From Morella rubra (taxonomy: Eukaryota > Streptophyta > Magnoliopsida > Fagales > Myricaceae), in NCBI GenBank assembly GCA_003952965.2, contig CM025855.1, positions 35,211,370 to 35,275,369 on the forward strand: a stretch of DNA of 64,000 bases, given 5' to 3'. Shown here piece after piece: positions 37,001 to 46,235 of this stretch. The position numbers and the translations under genes are program-made. The first letter of the stretch is position 1. Every line of letters starts with the position of its first letter. The notes beneath the pieces were generated by a model. That model was not told the DNA's origin. It saw only the letters and a list, made by a program, of their open reading frames with translations, and did no database searches.

Positions 37001-37737
37001 ATGTATGTCAACAGGGTTTGTATCGATACATTCTCAAGAGAATTACCTCAAGTGGTGGAAATTATTTTACTTCCTACTAGGGTGTGATTTGTAACTTCCT
37101 TCTTACAGAATAAACACGTGATGTTGGACTGCAATTTCTTTTTTTTTTTCCTTTCTTCTATTGTGGACTGAAGGAGTTCAGAAACATGGTTTACTTCCTG
37201 ACGGTCTAGAAATTTGGTTGTGAAATGTACTTTGATAAAATAGAGCAACTTGTAGTGACTGCACTTGTCCAGAAGTCGCAAATCTTTGTCAGCAATATCT
37301 ATAAGTCATCCTAACCATCATTTTGCTGTGTTTGACACCAAATTTTCATGCCTGCAGAATGAGAGCTATATCACACTGCGTGACCTGAAAGGATGTAAAC
37401 TTTCAGGAAGTGTATTCAATATCCTTTTCAACCTCAACAAATTTATGGCCTTTGAAACTCGTGATCCATTTCTCATCCGTCAGGTACTTGAAATGCTTGC
37501 AAATTTTTAGTCTCTGTTTGACGATATGTTAGATAAAAATGTCTAGTACAGTGCTGCTGCCATTTTGGTGATAGAATGATGTCCTGATGTAAACAGGAAC
37601 GTGAGAATCCAACATTGACAGAGTGGGATCGGTTTGCACATAGAGAATATATTAGGCTTTCCATGGAGGAAGATGTTGAAGATGCCTCTAATGGGAGTGC
37701 AGAAGTTTGGGATGAATCACTTGAAGCTCCTTTCTGA
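22024..37737 (+). CDS. PP2A regulatory subunit B'' (EF-hand), 12 exons
   Basis: The exons are 22024-22173, 23215-23457, 23616-23721, 23796-23895, 28562-28667, 28812-28902, 30961-31102, 31301-31448, 32366-32475, 33019-33175, 37358-37483 and 37597-37737. They total 1620 bp, 539 residues and a TGA stop, with GT-AG introns and closed phases throughout. The protein matches the plant B'' family from [12 protein letters not shown] through [18 protein letters not shown] to [20 protein letters not shown]-hand-like loops are DIDGTGFVT (191-199), DTDHDFLID (331-339) and [12 protein letters not shown] (404-415). B'' subunits bind the PP2A scaffold and catalytic subunits and confer Ca-responsive targeting. 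Translation could also start at the second ATG, 22030. Introns 4 (4.7 kb) and 10 (4.2 kb) are enlarged by mobile DNA. Confidence 0.95.
22771..22876. repeat. 53-bp tandem duplication in PP2A intron 1
   Basis: tggagactcattgatgtcg begins at 22771 and again at 22824, and the following ~30 bp also repeat with a few differences. The copies have diverged slightly, so the duplication is not very recent. Confidence 0.8.
24343..24622 (+). mobile_element. TRIM-like miniature LTR retrotransposon
   Basis: Two direct repeats of about 80 bp (24343-24432 and 24545-24622) share aatataattcaaataatata, tatctcttccta and a gataagt-gtagatt end. The first copy ends in ttcaca and is followed at once by tggtatcagag, the methionine-tRNA primer binding site. 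The second copy is preceded by the purine-rich aagtgaggggaag. There is no coding capacity. This layout fits a terminal-repeat retrotransposon in miniature. No exact 5-bp target duplication was seen. It lies in PP2A intron 4. Confidence 0.78.
25015..25342 (-). mobile_element. 5'-truncated LINE fragment (LINE-3)
   Basis: The poly(A) tail reads as poly-T at 25016-25029, followed by gataagtaagatcaattcat, the family 3' end. The minus strand encodes the end of the zf-RVT region ([20 protein letters not shown]). The exact 14-mer attgcacctaagat flanks it at 25001-25014 and 25343-25356. It is a dead-on-arrival 328-bp copy in PP2A intron 4, antisense to the gene. Confidence 0.93.
26671..27822 (+). mobile_element. 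5'-truncated LINE fragment (LINE-4)
   Basis: The plus strand encodes the last part of LINE ORF2: [38 protein letters not shown], then the zf-RVT block ([20 protein letters not shown] at about 27370-27430) and [18 protein letters not shown]. It ends in taataaagattaacttacttatcaaaa-type tail sequence near 27800. Stops and shifts break it. No exact target duplication was found. It lies in PP2A intron 4, in the sense direction. Confidence 0.9.
28911..29116. repeat. 103-bp tandem duplication in PP2A intron 6
   Basis: The unit starting tcaacctgttagtctctt at 28911 repeats at 29014 and carries atcttttatt and cctagaacgtttcatccttc in both copies. The first unit overlaps the region just after the exon 6 donor at 28903 but does not copy the splice site. 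Confidence 0.85.
29607..29850. repeat. diverged ~137-bp tandem duplication
   Basis: The phrases gctagtaa, atatggt-acc, gaaatctaaac, catgta-ctttttatg and ctcggaatactgattt occur in the same order near 29609-29715 and 29748-29845. The copies differ at many bases, so it is old. It lies in PP2A intron 6. Confidence 0.65.
30040..30670. other. intron segment of unusual composition, possible organelle-derived DNA
   Basis: This part of PP2A intron 6 is less AT-rich than its surroundings and reads like plant organelle DNA in style (for example agccccctcttcggggttgg, and the run at 30420-30560). A minus-strand open frame at 30201-30004 ends in [19 protein letters not shown], which I do not recognise. 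The organelle origin is a guess from composition only. Confidence 0.25.
33405..34190 (-). mobile_element. dead copia fragment, RT to RNase H
   Basis: Read on the minus strand with several frameshifts, the order is YVDDIVLTGN, a [19 protein letters not shown] block, a RPDVAYTM-like block, and a copia RNase H ending near the TKHVE-type helix and the ADILPK-like end. The YVDD box is the reverse transcriptase active site. No LTRs are present and the frame is shattered. It lies in PP2A intron 10, antisense to the gene. Confidence 0.8.
34349..34435 (+). mobile_element. ultra-short LINE 3' tail (LINE-6)
   Basis: About 87 bp ending with agtatagttacttgtactgt, taataaaattt and cttatcaaaaaaaaaa, the 3' end shared by the other LINEs here. 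Near-identical 12-mers flank it, tattatgcttag (34337-34348) and tattatgctcag (34436-34447). It is an extreme 5' truncation in PP2A intron 10. Confidence 0.75.
34565..35108. mobile_element. inverted tail-to-tail pair of LINE fragments
   Basis: 34570-34800 carries the end of LINE ORF2 on the plus strand ([20 protein letters not shown], then [12 protein letters not shown]). 34801-35108 carries the same region on the minus strand and extends further 5'. The arms match for about 230 bp with roughly one base in five different, and meet at gtactat-acaagctaag. Neither arm has a poly(A) tail at the joint. The structure would fold into a long hairpin if transcribed with PP2A intron 10. Confidence 0.85.
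35584..35665 (+). mobile_element. 82-bp LINE 3' tail (LINE-7)
   Basis: The sequence begins tctcagtatagttcttttgt and ends taataaaactttaacttgct plus a short A run, the shared LINE 3' end. It is bracketed by 17-mers acagtatagcttcaaca (35567-35583) and acagcatagcttcaaca (35666-35682), which differ at one base. This is a clear target duplication, so the 82 bp is a real insertion. Confidence 0.88.
35683..37357. other. remainder of PP2A intron 10
   Basis: No exon or readable TE domain is visible. The stretch at 36770-36900 contains gtgcataattgggcc-like sequence near its end that resembles a hAT-type terminus on the reverse strand (taggggtgtgcat). No partner end was found, so no element is called. 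Confidence 0.5.
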
Positions 37738-39182
37738 GTTCAGTTAGGTAGGGCTACTTGAGTTCCTATCATGATGGTTCCTATTCTTTTCTTCTTCTTC
37801 CTCTTCTTTTCTCTCGTTTTTTTTTTTTTTGGGAGGTTAAATTTATGGTGTCTATGTGTGTATTTAAGCTTTAAACGTGAGATAATTCAACGGTTGCCAC
37901 AAGTCAGCTAATTTGAATTAATTTTTCGTCGCCAGAACAATATGGACTATTGTCCATGTGTTGTTTCTGTGTTGTTGTACGAATTAACTATTGTCCATGG
38001 CATGGGCTCTCACTATCAGGAAGACACTAGAATCCTAGGTATGGAAGTATCTTAGACCTCGCTTATTTCATGTTGTGTGGCTTGAAAAAGAATTTGGTAA
38101 AACACGTGGTTGGCTTCCTAAAGCCAGCGTTATGCTAATGTCTTACACTGCATATTTCCTATTCTGTAGCTTAACACATTCGGTGGGTTCTCTGAAACCA
38201 GTGTGTTAAACTTGTAGAATAGTTAGATGATAGCATCTGAGTTTTCCGATTTTCTCCCCTCTCCCTCTCCCTGCCTCCCTCCCTCCCCCTACAGTCACTG
38301 CCCCCGTTGCACTCTGCACCGTTACTGCCACAAACCACCTTTTTTCTCCATAACACCGTTATTGTTAGTGTCTTGTTATCTCCAGCAATAGTATGGACGT
38401 CATGACAAGGATTTGTTGAGATTCTCATCCACAAAAAATTTATATATTCGTCCTTCTTCCCTGTAGGTCTTGCCAAGGAAGCTCCGGATTGTATTTCTGT
38501 ATTTGGATATCCGTCGAAGACACTGTCGAACTCAAGTACCAGTTCTTGAATGGTCTGTGCGGGTACCTCAACGTCATCAAAGGTGAATTCTCTACCTGGC
38601 TGTTTGGATTGGATTATTGCTGTGCCGGAGGTGAAAATGGTCGGATCTTTCTGCATTGAATTGGCGAACAATGAGGAGAGTTTTAAAGGATTACACCTTT
38701 ACATCACCCCAAACGCTCTCCTGTGGCCAATTATATAATGGCGGGTTGAAGTAGTTCGGAGCACTTAGTGTATTTCGATTTCTTTCTCTCTTTTTAGTTA
38801 TCTTCGTAAGATAATATTTACCTCATTTATTTCCTCCCCTCTCCTCGTTTCTCCAAAAAGTTAGTGGATGGTTCAATTTGTATGGGAAATCTCTGGGTAG
38901 TGCTTATAACAGTTTTGGCTTTGACTGGTCATTTGTCAATTTAAATCTATTTTGGTTGAATCATTTATGTTTATGGGAAAAAGAGAACTCTAAACTGTTC
39001 TATAATATCTCTTATAGTCTTATCTGAAACCAGGGGGTAAAAAAAATCACTGGCTCCTAGAATGGCATCAAGTTTTTCACATAAGAAATCTTTCCCCTTG
39101 TACGTTTGAGCGCGGGGGAGTTGGCTAGGCTTCGTCTCAGCTAATTGCGATTAAAAAAAAACAAAAAACGCTTCATCTAAGC
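37738..39182. other. PP2A B'' 3' flank
   Basis: This contains the presumed 3' UTR and terminator of the phosphatase gene, beginning with CT-rich and T-rich tracts at 37785-37835. A minus-strand open frame, described separately, covers 38171-38671. The last 300 bp before Gypsy-1 has no readable feature. Confidence 0.55.
38171..38671 (-). CDS. hypothetical protein, convergent with PP2A B''
   Basis: A 166-residue frame, not recognised. The first ~110 residues look like ordinary globular sequence (TIFTSGTAIIQSKQPG, then FTFDDVEVPAQTIQELVLEF, then GKKDEYINFLWMRIS). The last 50 are low-complexity and Arg/Gly/Glu-rich. A TATA-like tatataat lies about 60 bp upstream at 38740-38730, and a possible donor (aaggtggttt) occurs near 38335, so the true first exon may stop there. 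The likely start is the Met at 38656. It could be a small gene, a gene fragment or chance. Nothing around it helps to assign a function. Confidence 0.3.
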   Translation of the reverse strand: MFANSMQKDPTIFTSGTAIIQSKQPGREFTFDDVEVPAQTIQELVLEFDSVFDGYPNTEIQSGASLARPTGKKDEYINFLWMRISTNPCHDVHTIAGDNKTLTITVLWRKKVVCGSNGAECNGGSDCRGREGGRERERGENRKTQMLSSNYSTSLTHWFQRTHRMC

Positions 39183-39706
39183 TGTAACACGACTAAGTGA
39201 GAAGAAGGAAGAGGAAGCGGATTAGGGTTCTAAAAGGAGAAGGGCGTATTTGAAAAACACGAAGACATAATGGAAAGAGAAATTCGATTAAAATGAAGAT
39301 AGCTGGTTACACATGACGCATTGGGCTGCAGTGGGTTTTATACCGAGCATTGGGCTTTGTATTGGGTTGTTAGTTATTATTATGTTATTAGGCTTATTAT
39401 TTCGTATTGGGCTGGTGTTGGGTTATTTGTATGAGGGTCAGTATTTGAGGTCCAATTCGATTACCGTTTCTAATAAGTTTGTTAGCCGTTAGAATTGTTA
39501 GAATTTTGTTTCGAATTTAGGAGGAACGTGGGGCAGTTGTGAGGGGCATTGAAGAATCTGGACTCAGTTCCGTCTCTCGTCTCTCTTTTCTATAGAGGTT
39601 GGCCAAACTTTGAATTTTGCTTTATCTGTCTTATAAATACATCTAAATTCCAGTGAAAGCTTTTATTCCGATATCTTCCTTTACAAATTCCTAAGGTACT
39701 GTTACG
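39183..39706 (+). repeat. Gypsy-1 5' LTR
   Basis: Begins tgtaacacgactaagtgaga and ends ctaaggtactgttacg; the usual final A has mutated. It shares gacgcattgggctgcagtgg-type sequence with the 3' LTR along its whole length. Confidence 0.93.
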
Positions 39707-39708
39707 TT

Positions 39709-39720
39709 TGATATCAGAGC
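39709..39720 (+). other. Gypsy-1 primer binding site
   Basis: tgatatcagagc lies three bases after the LTR and is one base away from the tggtatcagagc complement of initiator methionine tRNA. Confidence 0.8.
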
Positions 39721-39734
39721 TCTTCGATTCTACC

Positions 39735-40840
39735 ATGGCTGAGGGAACGCACTACAAAGAGGTACTTGAGAATGTGAACTTGCTGAGGAAAGATCAGGAT
39801 GATCAGCGACAGATGTTGAATAATTTAGTACAACAAGTTGCTACCCTTACCATGAATATGCAGTTCTTGCTCAAGAGCAAGGGGAGTGAGTAGGGAGAGG
39901 TGGTCATGGTCCACTAGCAGAATCCACCACCAAGTGGAAGTGGAAGGTGTGTAGAACCAGAGGCAGTTCAGGTCAGTGAAGTTAGATTTTTCCAAGTTTG
40001 ATGAGACATATCACAATGGATGGTAGAAAACCAATTAGTTCTTCAACTTTCACAAAATACCCCTTACTCATTATATTTTACTAGCATCATATCGCATGGA
40101 AGGACAAGTATTGATATGGTTCTAAGATTTAGAAATTTATGGAAATTAACAAAATTGGGAGTTTGTACAAGCTCTTTTGACCAAATTTGGACCCAGCTCA
40201 TATGATGATCCCATGGAAATATTAACTAGACTAAAACAGACCACTAGTATGGAAGCGTATGAAAATGTTAACTAGACTGAAATAGACCACTAGTGCGGAG
40301 GTGTACAAAAGTCAGTTTGAAACCTTGTCAAACAGATTGTGTGGTCTATCTGAAAAGTATAAGTTGAGTTGTTTTTTGAATGGACTCAAGGATGAAATTC
40401 ATCTTCCTGTGAGAATGTTTAATCCCCCAAACTTAATTACTGCCTACAGGCTAGCCAAAATCCAGAAGGAGTGTGTTTGGCTTCACAGAAGAACCGACAA
40501 AGGCCTACTTCCCATCCCATCCACCTACACCCCTAATGACACATCCCCTTCCACAAACAACCACCAGCAACCAAGGACATTTCCAATTCAGAAATTAACA
40601 CCCTACCAAATGAAGAAGAGGAGGGAGAAAGGATTGTGTTACAATTGTGATGAGAAATGGACATTCAAACTTGTTTATAAGAATCCTAAACTATTTATAG
40701 TGGAGGTTTAGGAACCAAGAGACTCTAGTGTGAATGAGTTAGAGGATGTTGTATATGTGGAAAAGTAGGGGAGTCTAGAAGTTAGAGAGGCAGATCCGAA
40801 GATCTCTCTACATGCTTTGACAAGGTCATTGAATCCTAAA
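39735..40840 (+). pseudogene. Gypsy-1 gag remnant
   Basis: The frame starts at the ATG at 39735 (MAEGTHYKEVLENVN) and soon meets stops. Later parts carry the gag helices (LCGLSEKYKLSCFLNGLKDE near 40330) and the knuckle start GLCYNCDEKW near 40640. A 45-bp, in-frame tandem duplication occurs at 40216-40305 (gaaatattaactagact and gaaaatgttaactagact). Confidence 0.82.
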
Positions 40841-41302
40841 ACTATAAGAGTAGTTGGGAGAGTGGGGGGACAACATGTCATAATTTTAATTGACTCTGAG
40901 AGTACCCATAATTTTTTGGACCCTTCTATAGTAAAAATGTGACAATTCAAGGCTAAAAAAGAAGAGGAGATAAAGGTGCGGGTGGCAAATAGTGAGCAGT
41001 TCATAGTGAGGGAAAGACTGATGATGTGAAGGTAACAGTTTCTTAATTGATACCTATGTGCTGACCTTAGCTGTGTGTGATTTGGTCTTGGGAGTATATT
41101 GGTTGAGGATTTTTGGGTAGATTTTGTGGAATTTCTCTAACCTATTTATGGAGTCCAGTGTGGGTGATAAGAGAATTCAATTGCAAGGGTTGAATCCTAC
41201 CCAACTAGTGGAGGGCAGGGAGATGACCAAGGTTAGTAGGGCTGGTAAGAAGGGCATTTTCTTACAGCTCTTAGAGCCTATGAAGTTAGACACAGCTAAG
41301 AT
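40841..41302 (+). pseudogene. Gypsy-1 protease region
   Basis: Pieces of a retroviral-type aspartic protease are readable, including VIILIDSESTHNFLDPS near 40879 where the active site is normally DSGSTHNF, and CDLVLGVYWLR near 41075. The Gly of the DSG motif is replaced by Glu. Downstream WNFSNLFMESS aligns with WNFSELTLEFS of Gypsy-2. Confidence 0.75.
41295..41302. repeat. hAT target-site duplication, left copy
   Basis: gctaagat, repeated exactly at 42124-42131. Eight base pairs is the diagnostic length for hAT elements. Confidence 0.93.
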
Positions 41303-41954
41303 TAGGGGTGATCAAAACCGGACCGCAGATTGGACCGGACCACAAAACCGGACCGGTTTTGTGGTTTTTACAAATTAAATCCGGTCCGGTCCGAACCGGA
41401 TTTTATAAACCGGATAATGCGGTCCGATCCGGTCTAGTGTTTTTAAAAATGCGGTCCGGACCGGACCGGACCGCATTATATAAATTTTTTTTTTTTATTA
41501 AAAAAAAAAAAACCAGAATGGCAGGCTATTTATTATCTTAAAACTCATATTCAATCAAAATCAATAAATCATCCATTTTTTACGTTAACTTTACAATTCA
41601 ATAATCATTTAGAAATAATACTAGCAATTTTTTCAACTTAAATAGGAATTGTATGTCTTATAAAATATCACGTGCTATTTATTTAATACATATATTGATG
41701 GTAAGAGTTAAATGAATTCACATTTTTTAAGTCTTTAAATGATTCACAATTCACATTTTTAAATTAATTATATTAGTTAAATGAATTCACATTTTTAAGT
41801 CAATTAAATAAATAAAGGAATTGTATGTCTTAAATGCACTCACAAATAAATGTTAAATATCACTAAAAGTGAAGAGTTTAATTTAAATAAATTCCACTTC
41901 TGAATGTTCCTTTAACAGCACCTTCAAATTTTTTCATTTAAATGAACCGGAAGG

Positions 41955-41995
<41 letters not shown>

Positions 41996-42123
41996 AAAAA
42001 ATTGAAACCGGTCTGGACCACTTAAGTGGTCCAGACCGGTCCTTTATTTTAGTAGGACCGAAAATCCGGTCCGACCGCATTTCGGTCCAAAAACTGGACT
42101 GGATTTCCGGTCTTGCAGCCCTG
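41303..42123. mobile_element. non-autonomous hAT element nested in Gypsy-1
   Basis: The 821-bp element begins taggggtgatcaaaaccgga and ends gaccggtcttgcagccctg-like sequence; its short ends (yAGGGsTG) are inverted. Both subterminal zones are packed with ccggtccg and cggaccgg motifs, about ten near the left end and several near the right. The interior is AT-rich and non-coding and includes an A run at about 41954-41991. A perfect 8-bp duplication flanks it. There is no transposase gene, so it would need one in trans. Confidence 0.92.
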
Positions 42124-42131
42124 GCTAAGAT
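42124..42131. repeat. hAT target-site duplication, right copy
   Basis: gctaagat, identical to 41295-41302. Confidence 0.93.
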
Positions 42132-42900
42132 ACTTCCATATATGGAGAGCTTGTTGCAACAAAACTCGGATACTTTTAAGGAGTCCACGGGCCTACCACC
42201 AAATAGGTCCTATGACTATGCTATTGTATTGAAGGAAGGAACATCTCCTATCTCGGTAAGACCCTATCGATATCTTTTCTTTCAAAAAGAGGAGATTGAA
42301 AAAATTGTTAGGGAATTGTTGAAAATGGGGGTTATCAAATTGAGTCAAAGCCCTTTTGCATCCCCTATTTTGCCAATAAGGAAGGCAGATGGAATATGGA
42401 GGATGTGTGTGGACTATAGAGTTCTAAATGAGGAAACTATTAAAGATAAGTTTCCTATACATATGGTAGATAAATTGTTAGATGAGCTCCATGAAGCTAA
42501 GTTTTTTCCTAAGCTAGATTTGAGGTCTAGTTACCACTAGATCAAGGTCAAAGCTGAAGACATACTTAAAATAGATTTTAGACTCGTGAAGGGCACTATG
42601 AGTTCTTAGTCATGCCCTTTGGCTTAACTAATACTCCATCTACTTTTCAGAGTCTTATGAATGAGGTTTTTAGACCTTTCCTAAAGAAATTCCTGCTGGT
42701 TTTCTTTGATGATATTATGATCTATAGTAATAAATGGTCTGAGCACCTACAACACCTTCAAATGACTCTAAAGACCTTAAGGAAACACCAATTGTATGCA
42801 AAAAAAAAAAAAATCAAAGCGCAGATTTGGGTGTTAGGAGGTAGACTATCTCGGCCACACAATTTCTGACAAGGGTGTGAAGAAAGACCCCTCTAAGATA
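42124..42900 (+). pseudogene. Gypsy-1 reverse transcriptase
   Basis: RT blocks read in order: STGLPPNRSYDYAIVLKEGT, FASPILPIRKADG, WRMCVDYRVLNEETIKDKFP, FFPKLDLRSSYH, a stop at 42538, then MPFGLTNTPSTFQSLMNEVF and the catalytic LVFFDDIMIYS near 42695. An A-run near 42800 adds a frameshift. The order and motifs are those of plant Ty3/gypsy elements. Confidence 0.92.
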
Positions 42901-43660
42901 CAAGCAATGTTAGATTGGCCCCTTCCTACGACCTTGAAATCCCTTAGAGTCTTCACGGGATTGACTAGGTATTATAGAAAATTTATAAGGGACTATGAGT
43001 CAATTGCCGCTTAATTAATTGCCCTATTAAAAAAGAATGCTTTTGGGTGGTCTACTACAACCATTGAGGCCTTTCAAAATCTCAAAGTTGTAGTCATTGA
43101 ACCCCCAGTTTTAGCACTATCAGATTTTGTCAGCCCATTCATTCTAGAGTGTGATGCTAAAGAAGTGGGAATTTGAACCATTCTAATGTAAGAGGGCAGA
43201 CCTATTGCCTATTTCAGTCAAGCTCTTAAGGAGAAAACAGTAGCTATGTCCACCTATGAAATGGAACTATTGGTGGTAGTTTCAGCTTTGCAAAAGTGGA
43301 CAGCTTATTAATTGGCCAAATTTTTGTGGTGAGAATAGATCAAAAAAGCTTGAAGCATTTGCTGGAACGAAAAATTGGACACCCTTTCAACATAAGTGGT
43401 GAATTAAAATGATGGAATATGATTTCAAGGTGGAGTATAAAATGGGAGCTTTATCTAGAAAGGATGAAAGTTCATACTGACTCAACCCTCTCAGCCATCT
43501 CATTTCCCACGACTACATGGCTAGAAGATCTCAGATCAAGCTACTTAGATGACTTGCTAAGAAGCTGCTATCTAATTGAAAGAAAGGGGAGCTAGATCCA
43601 ATTAAGTACAATTTGAGGAATGGTATCCTATCCTACAAAAACAGATTGTTTGTAGGGTCT
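42901..43660 (+). pseudogene. Gypsy-1 RNase H remnant
   Basis: The region starts with LDWPLPTTLKSLRVFTGLT near 42910. It holds AFQNLKVVVIEPPVLALSDF and a LECDAKEVG block near 43147, where the first catalytic Asp lies, then MSTYEMELL near 43250. Several stops and shifts break the frame. Confidence 0.8.
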
Positions 43661-44700
43661 CATACTAACCTGCGTAATCAGATTGTACAACATGCTTGTA
43701 ACACTCCAATGAGAGGTCATTCAAGGTATGACAAAACCCTACACTGAGCTGGAAGGGATTTCGATTAGCCAGGAATGAAACAACAGATTAGGCAGCATAT
43801 CAGGAAATGCCACATCTGTAGCAAACAAAGCAAGAAAACATTGCTCCAAAGGGTTTATTATAGCCCTTGCCAATTTCAAAATGCACTTGAACTCAAATCA
43901 CAATGGACTTTATTGAAGAGCTTCCTATTTCACAAGGGTACTTAGTAATCTATGTAGTGGTTGACAAATTGTCTAAATATGCCCATTTTATCCCACTTCC
44001 ACATCCCTATATAGTTTATAAGGTCGCTATGGTCTTCATATATTATATTTTCAAGCTTCATGGTTACCTAAATCAATTGTTTCTAATCAGGATCCCGCAT
44101 TCATCAGTAATTTTTGGAAATAGCTCTTTTGTTTGGGTCCAAGGTACTACCCTATTTTATAGCACAACCTGCCACCCCCAAACAAATGGCCAGACAAGAT
44201 AGTCAACATATGTTTGGAGAATTACCTTCGGTGCTTTTGTGAATGATTGACCAAAAGATTGGTCTCAGTGGATATCTCTAGCATAATGGTGGTATAGCTC
44301 TTTTGTTTGGGTCCAAGGTACTACCCTATTTTATAGCACAACCTGCCACCCCCAAACAGATGGACAGACAAGATAGTCAACAAATGTTTGGAGAATTACC
44401 TTCGGTGCTTTGTGAATGATTAACCAAAAGATTGGTCTCAATGGATATCTCTGGCAGAATGGTGGTATAATACAAATTTTCGTTCTTCCACTAAATTAAC
44501 ACCTCTATGAATTTCCATACGGGTAGTTACCTTAGAGAATGTTACAATATGAAGCTGATACTACATATGTTGCAACTGTGGAGATGGCCCTCAGCACCAA
44601 AGGCTAAATGTTGCAACTTCTCAGGGAGAATCTCGTAAAAGCACAACACTGGATGAAACATTATGCTGATTTAAAAAGAACCAAAAGGAAGTTGGAAGTT
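43661..44700 (+). pseudogene. Gypsy-1 integrase remnant with internal duplication
   Basis: An H2C2 zinc finger is partly readable near 43690-43830 (HVRKCHIC-like, then CSKQS). The core starts MDFIEELPISQGYLVIYVVV with DKLSKYAHFIPL at 43903-43990, continues with a TTCHPQTNGQT block and then repeats itself. The catalytic Glu area is therefore present twice. Stops follow both copies. Confidence 0.85.
44121..44468. repeat. 174-bp tandem duplication inside Gypsy-1 integrase
   Basis: tagctcttttgtttgggtcc starts at 44121 and again at 44295, and the units stay nearly identical to ggtggta at their ends. 174 bp is 58 codons, but the copies contain stops and small indels. Confidence 0.9.
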
Positions 44701-44924
44701 GGAGACTAAGTTTACCTATGGCTACAACCATACAGGCGGACATCGGTTGCTCACCGCTGACAGCTGAAACTCTTTCTACGTTTTTACAGGCATTTTCAAA
44801 TCACAGATCGAGTAGGAGAGGTTGCATACTACCTTCAACACTCAGCTAATGCCTGCATCCACCCCATATTTCACATCTCCCAGCTTAAGAAGAAACTGAA
44901 TGCCTATGTTGTCTCTCTCATGTC

Positions 44925-45118
44925 TTTACCACCAATAGATCCACAAGGTTTCTTGAAGCTGAAACCCCAAAATCTTTTAGATCGGAGGGTCTGTCGAGTT
45001 GGACACCTTTCTGCCATCGAAGTTTTAGTCGAGCAGATGGGCCAAATCAAAGACGCCAGATAGGAGAAGTTGGAGCTTCTGCACCTTCAATTTCCACAAC
45101 TTGTGGGCAAAGAGTTTT
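44925..45118 (+). pseudogene. Gypsy-1 C-terminal chromodomain-like region
   Basis: Reads KPQNLLDRRVCRVGHLSAIE, then VLVEQMGQIKDAR and a final HLQFPQL stretch before the purine tract. This corresponds to the weakly conserved chromodomain end of many plant gypsy polyproteins, and to 46830-46970 of Gypsy-2. Confidence 0.65.
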
Positions 45119-45133
45119 AAAAGGGGAGGGCAA
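45119..45133 (+). other. Gypsy-1 polypurine tract
   Basis: aaaaggggagggcaa lies directly before the 3' LTR and would prime plus-strand DNA synthesis. Confidence 0.8.
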
Positions 45134-45682
45134 TGTAACACAACCGAATGAGAAGAAGGAAGAGGAAGGGGATTAGGGTTCAAAAAAAGGAAATGTGTAT
45201 TTGAAGACAGAGATATGACAGTCACGAAGACACAATAAAAAGAGGAGTTCAATTAAAAAGAGGACAATTGGGTCACACATGACGCACTGGGCTGCAGTGG
45301 GCTTTATACTGAGCATTGGGCTTTGTACTGGGTTGTTAGTTGTTGTTTTGATTTTAGGCTTGTTATTTGTATTGGGCTAGTGTTGGGTTATCTATATGAG
45401 GTCAGGATTTGAACCCAATTCGTTTACCATTTTCTACTAAGTTTGTTAGTTGTTAGAATTGTTCAAATTTTATCTTGGATATGGAAGGGATGTCAGGCAG
45501 TTGTTAAGGGTACTGAAGAATATGGACTATGTTTCGTCTCCCTCGTCTCTCTTTTCAATGGAGGTTGGTCAAACTTGGACTTTGACATTATTTGTCTTAT
45601 GAATAAATTTCAATTCCAGCAAAAGCTTTTCTTCCATTATCTTCTTTTACAAATTACTACAAATTCCTAAGGTACTGTTACA
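45134..45682 (+). repeat. Gypsy-1 3' LTR
   Basis: Begins tgtaacacaaccgaatgaga and ends ctaaggtactgttaca, matching the 5' LTR with scattered substitutions and small indels, so the insertion is not recent. Confidence 0.93.
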
Positions 45683-46235
45683 TAAACGGTCCGTAAGAAA
45701 AGCAGCCGATTATTTGTTGATAAAGATGTTGGTTTTATCATTTTGGTAGAGATAATTGAGTAATTATTTTGGCACTTTAGATTATTACTTTCAGCTCTTT
45801 ATCGTTGATGTCTCAGCTCTGGAGAAATAGCCACCATTTTTTATGGTTGCTATAGTAATACTTAGATGGTTATTTTGCAAATATAGCTAATTCATCTTCA
45901 AAATAGCTTGAAGCTCATGCACTCGATCTGTTGGCACGATCTTCTAAATAACTTGAAGCTCGTGCACTTGATTTGTTGGCACAATAGATGCTTGATGAAT
46001 TTTCATGCCTCTGAAACTGGGAAAGAACTTTGAATGTGGTATGGAATTCCATATTATCCCATTGTCAAAATCTTGACTATTTAAACTAATAGTATAAGAA
46101 AGAGAAGTTTATATTTCGCCTTTAGAAAAGTAGTAACCCACCTCAACACCTGTAACAATACTCTAGAGAAATATGAAACATAATATTAGAATCAAGACCA
46201 ATCCATTCACCATTCTTTGTTTTTATTTCGACACA
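45683..46235. other. spacer between Gypsy-1 and Gypsy-2
   Basis: Contains a 45-bp tandem duplication at 45901-45990 (aaatagcttgaagctcatgc and aaataacttgaagctcgtgc). A stray copy of the Gypsy-2 LTR terminus lies at 46151-46175. No gene is seen. Confidence 0.6.

Larger units (their letters stand above)
39183..45682 (+). mobile_element. LTR-bounded Ty3/gypsy retrotransposon (Gypsy-1)
   Basis: A 6.5-kb element with two LTRs that are clearly similar but not identical, a methionine-tRNA primer site, a purine tract, and gag, protease, RT, RNase H, integrase and a C-terminal chromodomain-like region in gypsy order. The flanks taagc (39178-39182) and taaac (45683-45687) look like an aged 5-bp target duplication. 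All coding parts contain stops or shifts. An 821-bp hAT element is nested between protease and RT. Gypsy-2 at 46236-58130 is a relative in the opposite direction. Confidence 0.93.

Noticed and set aside
41954-41991. Long A run as a poly(A) tail of a retrogene
   Set aside because: It is internal to the hAT element, with no cDNA-like sequence in front.
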